The translations under genes were made by a program, and so were the position numbers. Of a stretch of 17,297 bases of DNA, positions 14,063 to 17,297 are shown one piece after another (the stretch's first letter is position 1; each line of letters opens with the position of its first letter). The stretch covers positions 1 to 17,297 of the forward strand of contig DNFZ01000094.1 of assembly GCA_003486785.1 (NCBI GenBank). Direction: 5' to 3'. This DNA comes from Clostridiales bacterium. Its GTDB lineage: Bacteria > Bacillota > Clostridia > Christensenellales > CAG-138. The notes beneath the pieces were generated by a model. The model was given only the letters and a program-made list of their open reading frames with translations, was not told where the DNA came from and made no database searches.

Positions 14063-15427
14063 ATGAAGAAAACCCTGCTTCACAGAGCGGCAGCCTTGCT
14101 AACCATGCTTGCGCTCGCCCTGGTTATCACAGCGGTTCCCGGCACAGCACTGGCCGCCATCACGGGCGTAACAATCACGCCCGGCGCGGGACAGAGCTAT
14201 ACCATTCCCGTCGGTGGAACGGTCGATCTCACCGCTGTCGTCGCCGGTACGCCGGACGGCACCGTGACCTACAGCTGGGCGCAATCCAGCGGAACTAATA
14301 TTTCACTCAGCGATTTGACCGGCCCGACCACCACGGTCACCGGCCTTATTCCAGGCACGACCACCACGGTTACCGTGACGGCGACGGATGATGTCGGTCC
14401 TGTCAGTGTTTCAAACACCATCACCGTCTCTGCAATGACCATCAGCAACTCTACGCTAACGCTCAACGGCGGCGCGACCCAGACGCTGACGGTCGGCAAC
14501 ATCTCCTCCGGCAGCACGACTGTTTGGTCGTCCAATAACACCGGTGTGGCAACCGTAAATCCCGCCACCGGACTCGTTACGGCGGTCGGCGGCGGAACAG
14601 CGACCATCACGGCGACCAACACGCCGCTGAGCGGCAATGTTCAGACCCGCACCTGCACGGTGACGGTCTCGCCGGTTATCACCCTTACTCCCTCCACGCA
14701 GAACATCACCGCGGCGAGCACAGCCGGGTCGATTCAGCTGCGTGTGCAGTACGGCGGAGATCTGATCTCCGGCGCTTCCACCATTTCCTGGAGCAATTCC
14801 AACGCCACGGCAGGCACTCTGACCATCGCGCCAACGTCATTTACTGTAGACGGCAGCGATCTTGTCGCCACGGCAACATTCCTCTCAAACGCTACCGGCG
14901 TGAACGCAACCAGCACCGTGACGGCAACGATTTCAGGCGCGGGCACGTATTCCGCAGCAAGAACCGCAACGGTCAATGTCCGCACCACGCGCTATCTCAC
15001 CCTTGAGGGAGACACCGCGCTCAACAGCACAAACCGCTATGGCAACTATACGCTCACGCTGCGCGAAGCCGATGGTTCCATCGTCAACGACAGCACGAGC
15101 TCGGCACACTGGAGCTGGTCTTCTTCCTACCTCTCGCTGTCCAGCGCGGCGCTCAATGCCAACCGCGGCAGCATGGTGAACGGACAGGCGAATATTCAGC
15201 TTTACGCGCGTTACAACACCCCAACGAGCGGCACGCGCCTCTATGCCTGGATCAATGGCGACACCAACAACCGCGTTTACATCACCATCCATATCACCGG
15301 CTTGCGCTCACTGCCGCAGACAGGTCAGGATATGACGCTGATCTATATTTTAGGCGGCACAGCCGCGGCGCTCCTCGCCGCAGCGGGGGTATGGTATGGC
15401 ATCCGTAAGAAACGCACTGCTGAGTAA
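14063..15427 (+). CDS. LPXTG-anchored surface protein with bacterial Ig-like domains
   Basis: 454-aa secreted protein. It has a signal peptide (basic MKKTLLHR, hydrophobic core about 9-26, likely cleavage after ALA near 31) and then about four ~80-100-residue Thr/Ser-rich beta-sandwich-like domains. The second (about 126-204) has the Big_2 signature (VWSSNNTGVATVNPATGLVTAVGGGTATITA, seen at 154-184). The first (about 33-125) resembles a PKD/Ig-like unit. The third and fourth (about 205-412) are less typical. The C-terminus is a cell-wall sorting signal: LPQTG (417-421), a hydrophobic segment (about 425-446) and the tail RKKRTAE. The protein should be covalently attached to peptidoglycan by a sortase, most likely the one encoded immediately downstream and overlapping it. 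The ligand or role is unknown; no catalytic domain is visible. RBS AGGAGG lies 8 nt before the ATG. Confidence 0.92.
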   Translation: MKKTLLHRAAALLTMLALALVITAVPGTALAAITGVTITPGAGQSYTIPVGGTVDLTAVVAGTPDGTVTYSWAQSSGTNISLSDLTGPTTTVTGLIPGTTTTVTVTATDDVGPVSVSNTITVSAMTISNSTLTLNGGATQTLTVGNISSGSTTVWSSNNTGVATVNPATGLVTAVGGGTATITATNTPLSGNVQTRTCTVTVSPVITLTPSTQNITAASTAGSIQLRVQYGGDLISGASTISWSNSNATAGTLTIAPTSFTVDGSDLVATATFLSNATGVNATSTVTATISGAGTYSAARTATVNVRTTRYLTLEGDTALNSTNRYGNYTLTLREADGSIVNDSTSSAHWSWSSSYLSLSSAALNANRGSMVNGQANIQLYARYNTPTSGTRLYAWINGDTNNRVYITIHITGLRSLPQTGQDMTLIYILGGTAAALLAAAGVWYGIRKKRTAE

Positions 15428-16340
15428 GCGGGGAAAGACGAGCGGGCCGCCCTCCATCCGTGATTCGCATCACGACTCCTATAAAAAGAAAAACCACCGT
15501 GAATTGCGCGCCATCCGCGCGCTTGGGCTCACCGCGATCTTTCTCGGCATCGTGGCTCTGGTTTTGCTCGGCGTAAAAATGCTTGACGGCCAGGCGGCTT
15601 CGCAGAATGCCAACGCATTGCTCGATGCATATAAAACGCGTGCGACCGCAGCTTTACCGCCGGCGACAGAGTCCGCAACAGACGAACCCACGGAAACACC
15701 TGACGGGCATGATGATGACTACGAGCGCACCGATCTGGATGCGGACGCGTCTGCAGCTAGCAATGTGGATCAGCATTTAGCGGATGACGGTTCGGTCACG
15801 AGCGGTGCTGAAGCTGGCGAATATGTGCAGCCCGACGCGCCGGAGATATCCGATGTGGACAAAATCATCAATCGGATCATCAAATCCACCGGCGAAGACG
15901 GCTTGATCGGTATTCTGGAGATTCCGCGGTTTGACCAGGAGCTGCCCATTATCGGCAAATGGTCGTATGATCTCTTGAAGATTTCGATCTGCCGCTATCA
16001 GGGGCCGGGTCCAAACGAGAAGGGAAACCTCGTGTTGATCGGCCACAACTACAAGAGCGGTGCGCACTTTGGAAATCTGAAGCACATATCGGTGGGCGAC
16101 GAGCTCTTTCTCACCAACGCGAAGACAGGCGAGCGCGTCCGCTACGAGGTGTATGAGATCAAGCATATCGCGCCGGATGCCTTCAGCGCGCTGAAATCCT
16201 ATCGCGGGACGGCAGGGCTCACGCTCATGACCTGCAGAAACAACGGCACAAATCGATTGCTCATTCGATGCGAGCAGAAGGCGGCGACGCCGACGTTGAC
16301 CGCAACGCCACTCAGAACACCGATTACCACCCCGTCATAA
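15396..16340 (+). CDS. Sortase (transpeptidase), probably specific for the upstream LPQTG protein
   Basis: 314-aa type II membrane protein. A basic cytoplasmic N-terminus (about 1-41) is followed by one membrane helix (about 42-62), a long acidic Thr/Pro/Asp/Glu linker (about 80-145) and the sortase beta-barrel (about 150-293). Catalytic residues are visible: H217 in IGHNYKSG, C280 in LTLMTCRNNG, and R287 in NRLLIRC, which aligns with the HRLLVRG arginine of class C/D-like sortases. TLMTC and the late NRLLIR point away from class A housekeeping types, but the exact class is uncertain. A Thr/Pro-rich tail (ATPTLTATPLRTPITTPS) follows the catalytic domain. The start overlaps the 3' end of the substrate gene by 32 nt. 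ATG 15396 is preceded by GGGGGT 5 nt away, so translation is probably coupled. The enzyme cleaves LPXTG between Thr and Gly and joins Thr to the cell wall. Confidence 0.92.
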   Translation: MASVRNALLSKRGKTSGPPSIRDSHHDSYKKKNHRELRAIRALGLTAIFLGIVALVLLGVKMLDGQAASQNANALLDAYKTRATAALPPATESATDEPTETPDGHDDDYERTDLDADASAASNVDQHLADDGSVTSGAEAGEYVQPDAPEISDVDKIINRIIKSTGEDGLIGILEIPRFDQELPIIGKWSYDLLKISICRYQGPGPNEKGNLVLIGHNYKSGAHFGNLKHISVGDELFLTNAKTGERVRYEVYEIKHIAPDAFSALKSYRGTAGLTLMTCRNNGTNRLLIRCEQKAATPTLTATPLRTPITTPS

Positions 16341-16352
16341 ACGGATCGAGAA

Positions 16353-16390
16353 AGCCCGCCGGTATAGCAACCGACGGGCTTCTTTCATTT
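16353..16390 (+). terminator. Terminator of the LPXTG-sortase operon
   Basis: AGCCCGCCGGT (16353-16363) pairs with ACCGACGGGCT (16370-16380), 11 positions with one mismatch, loop 6 nt, followed by TCTTTCATTT. It begins 12 bp after the sortase stop. Confidence 0.85.
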
Positions 16391-16423
16391 CGTATTTGTA
16401 ACGGTCAACGCAATCAAACAGAG

Positions 16424-16465
16424 AAGCAGGCGCCCCACTTGTGAGACGCCTGCTTTCTTTTGTTT
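16424..16465. terminator. Second, possibly bidirectional, terminator
   Basis: AAGCAGGCG (16424-16432) pairs perfectly with CGCCTGCTT (16447-16455). On the plus strand TCTTTTGTTT follows. On the minus strand the continuation TCTCTGTTTGATT is moderately T-rich. It sits between the sortase gene and the convergent 56-aa gene, so it may serve both. Confidence 0.75.
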
Positions 16466-16500
16466 GCTATGAATGATTGCTGCGTTGCGTTGTCGTGTAA

Positions 16501-16671
16501 TTACAGGCCCTTGACGATCAGGCCGAGAACCAGCAGCAGATAGCTTAGCGCCACAACGATGAAGCCGATCACTGCAAGTCCGGGGATGATTCCAACAGCT
16601 AGTAGCATACCGATGACAAACGCGAAGATCGATACCCAAAATGTTACCTTTTTCGGCGGATTGAGTCTCAT
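16501..16671 (-). CDS. Small two-helix membrane protein (56 aa)
   Basis: Minus-strand frame of 57 codons from ATG (complement of 16669-16671) to TAA (16501-16503). The RBS GGAGG (complement of 16682-16686) lies 10 nt before the start. The protein begins MRLNPPKKVTFWVSIFAFVI, has two hydrophobic helices (about 10-29 and 33-53) with a Pro-Gly turn between them, and ends LIVKGL. The NPPKKVTFW start and xKGL end resemble short uncharacterised membrane proteins that I recall from clostridia and other anaerobes; function is unknown. It lies 97 bp downstream of the 64-aa gene on the same strand and may share its transcript. Too short to be caught by a 60-aa cutoff, but the ribosome site, hydrophobic pattern and charge pattern make it credible. 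Confidence 0.75.
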   Translation of the reverse strand: MRLNPPKKVTFWVSIFAFVIGMLLAVGIIPGLAVIGFIVVALSYLLLVLGLIVKGL

Positions 16672-16768
16672 ACTTACAATACCTCCCTACATTTTTCGTA
16701 CACTTCAGATGATTATGGTAATCACGCCGTTCAACAAACGAAGCGCGGCGCGCGAAGTGTCGGCGCGA

Positions 16769-16963
16769 TTACATAAAGCCGAGCTTCTTTGCCTGTTCCA
16801 AATACATGGGTAGTTCGTCCAGCGAGATTGCGACATCATGCTTCTTGGCAAACTGCATGAACTCCATCATGGTAACCTTGCCGTCGGCAAGAATTGCCGC
16901 GACTTCCGCCTGCAGTTCTTTATCTGTTTCATATTGTTTGACCAGCTGCTCAATCGTTGCCAT
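16769..16963 (-). CDS. 64-aa Nif11-like small protein
   Basis: Starts at ATG 16963, with RBS GGAGGT (complement of 16971-16976) 7 nt upstream. The frame is open further upstream, but that sequence would include the promoter and the RBS. The product begins MATIEQLVKQYETDKELQAE and ends YLEQAKKLGFM. The pattern (two or three amphipathic helices; D-x-E-L-Q early, then F-x-x-F-A-K-K-H-D-V-x-I-S-x-D-E-L) resembles the Nif11 domain, found alone and as the leader of nitrile-hydratase/Nif11-type RiPP precursors. No double-glycine cleavage site and no core peptide follow it, and no modification enzyme is in the window. A stand-alone regulatory or structural protein is therefore as likely as a peptide precursor. 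The Nif11 assignment is by eye and only moderate. Confidence 0.7.
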   Translation of the reverse strand: MATIEQLVKQYETDKELQAEVAAILADGKVTMMEFMQFAKKHDVAISLDELPMYLEQAKKLGFM

Positions 16964-16993
16964 CCTGTTCACCTCCATGTATGATTTTCTTTG

Positions 16994-17002
16994 AGTATAG
17001 CA
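16994..17002 (-). promoter_or_regulatory. Extended -10 promoter of the 64-aa gene
   Basis: On the minus strand TGCTATACT (complement of 16994-17002) gives a TGn-extended -10 with a 5/6 hexamer. A weak -35-like TATACA lies 17 bp upstream (complement of 17017-17022). Transcription should start near 16987, about 24 nt before the ATG. Confidence 0.65.
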
Positions 17003-17186
17003 AGACTTATAAGAATTGTATAGATGTTCTGGCGGAATAATCCGTTTTTTATGTAACAAACGCACAAATTTCGGCTACTTTGGTGTATTGCGTATCTCTT
17101 TTAAACGGCTTCTGCCCTAATTTCGGTGAGAAACACGCTCCGGTGCGTCTTGCCGGCCGCAAACTGAATCCCATGTACATGCAAAA

Positions 17187-17215
17187 CGCCCGCGTCGGAT
17201 GCTGTGACGCGGGCG
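17187..17215 (-). terminator. Terminator of gdhA
   Basis: CGCCCGCGTC and GACGCGGGCG form a perfect 10-bp stem with a 9-nt loop. On the minus strand it is followed by TTTTGCATGT, a short U-tract. It lies about 25 bp after the gdhA stop codon. Confidence 0.75.
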
Positions 17216-17240
17216 ATATTCGTTTGTGCTTGCTGTTTCT

Positions 17241-17297
17241 TTAGATAATCCCCTGTGCGATCATCGCATCCGCAACCTTGGCAAAGCCCGCGATGTT
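17241..17297 (-). CDS. gdhA: Glutamate dehydrogenase, last 18 codons (rest outside window)
   Basis: The minus-strand frame runs in from the window edge and stops at TAA (17241-17243). The visible residues, NIAGFAKVADAMIAQGII, match the conserved C-terminus of hexameric NAD(P)-dependent glutamate dehydrogenases (NIxGFxKVADAMxAQG). That enzyme interconverts glutamate with 2-oxoglutarate and ammonia in the cytoplasm. Only 18 residues are visible, so cofactor type and completeness cannot be judged. The stop is followed by a strong hairpin, consistent with the end of a transcript. Confidence 0.8.
   Translation of the reverse strand, partial: NIAGFAKVADAMIAQGII

Noticed and set aside
16964..17065. 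Longer 98-residue form of the Nif11-like protein starting at 17065
   Set aside because: The extra 34 codons contain an extended -10 promoter and the GGAGGT ribosome site of the shorter form, and the added residues look non-protein-like.

Overview
The window looks like a chromosomal segment of a moderately GC-rich, Gram-positive anaerobe of the Clostridia (Bacillota). This rests on the gene content: a clostridial-style LeuRS, a CBS/DRTGG-type family II pyrophosphatase, a TGS-domain nucleoside kinase, a DegV fatty-acid-binding protein, a sortase with an LPXTG substrate, a BspA-like leucine-rich-repeat protein and the end of a glutamate dehydrogenase. Shine-Dalgarno sites are mostly AGGAGG-like, and several promoters have TTGACA/TATAAT-like hexamers 17 bp apart. 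I see no mobile element, CRISPR array, rRNA or tRNA. The species cannot be named from the sequence alone.

Left part (1-5891): the C-terminal part of a BspA-like LRR protein, with a 207-bp tandem duplication, ends at a good terminator. leuS follows, with its own promoter whose -10 lies in a perfect 20-bp palindrome. leuS converges on an MFS permease gene across a long GNRA-capped hairpin. The MFS gene is divergent from a TVP38/TMEM64-type membrane protein gene. Neither of that pair has a visible Shine-Dalgarno site, and both have a -10-like hexamer exactly 6 nt before the ATG, which suggests leaderless mRNAs.

Middle part (5892-10129): a 714-bp gene-free region between two convergent genes carries a tight cluster of DnaA-box-like 9-mers (6181-6252) and the tsaD terminator. 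tsaD and an upstream DUF1461-type membrane protein gene form a two-gene minus-strand operon. A 442-bp divergent region separates it from degV. That region holds a well-formed degV promoter, a dyad over its -10, and a 52-bp-period direct repeat in the leader.

Right part (10130-17297): tandem terminators after degV, then ppaC and nucleoside kinase as a probable operon. Next comes an LPQTG-anchored Ig-like surface protein whose 3' end overlaps the start of its probable dedicated sortase. Two small minus-strand genes follow: a 56-aa two-helix membrane peptide and a 64-aa Nif11-like protein. The last 18 codons of gdhA, with its terminator, close the window.

Most genes are ordinary housekeeping (tRNA charging, t6A modification, pyrophosphate and nucleoside metabolism). 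The parts most worth a second look are the DnaA-box cluster downstream of tsaD, the paired leaderless-looking starts, the degV leader, the sortase/substrate pair and the small-protein pair.
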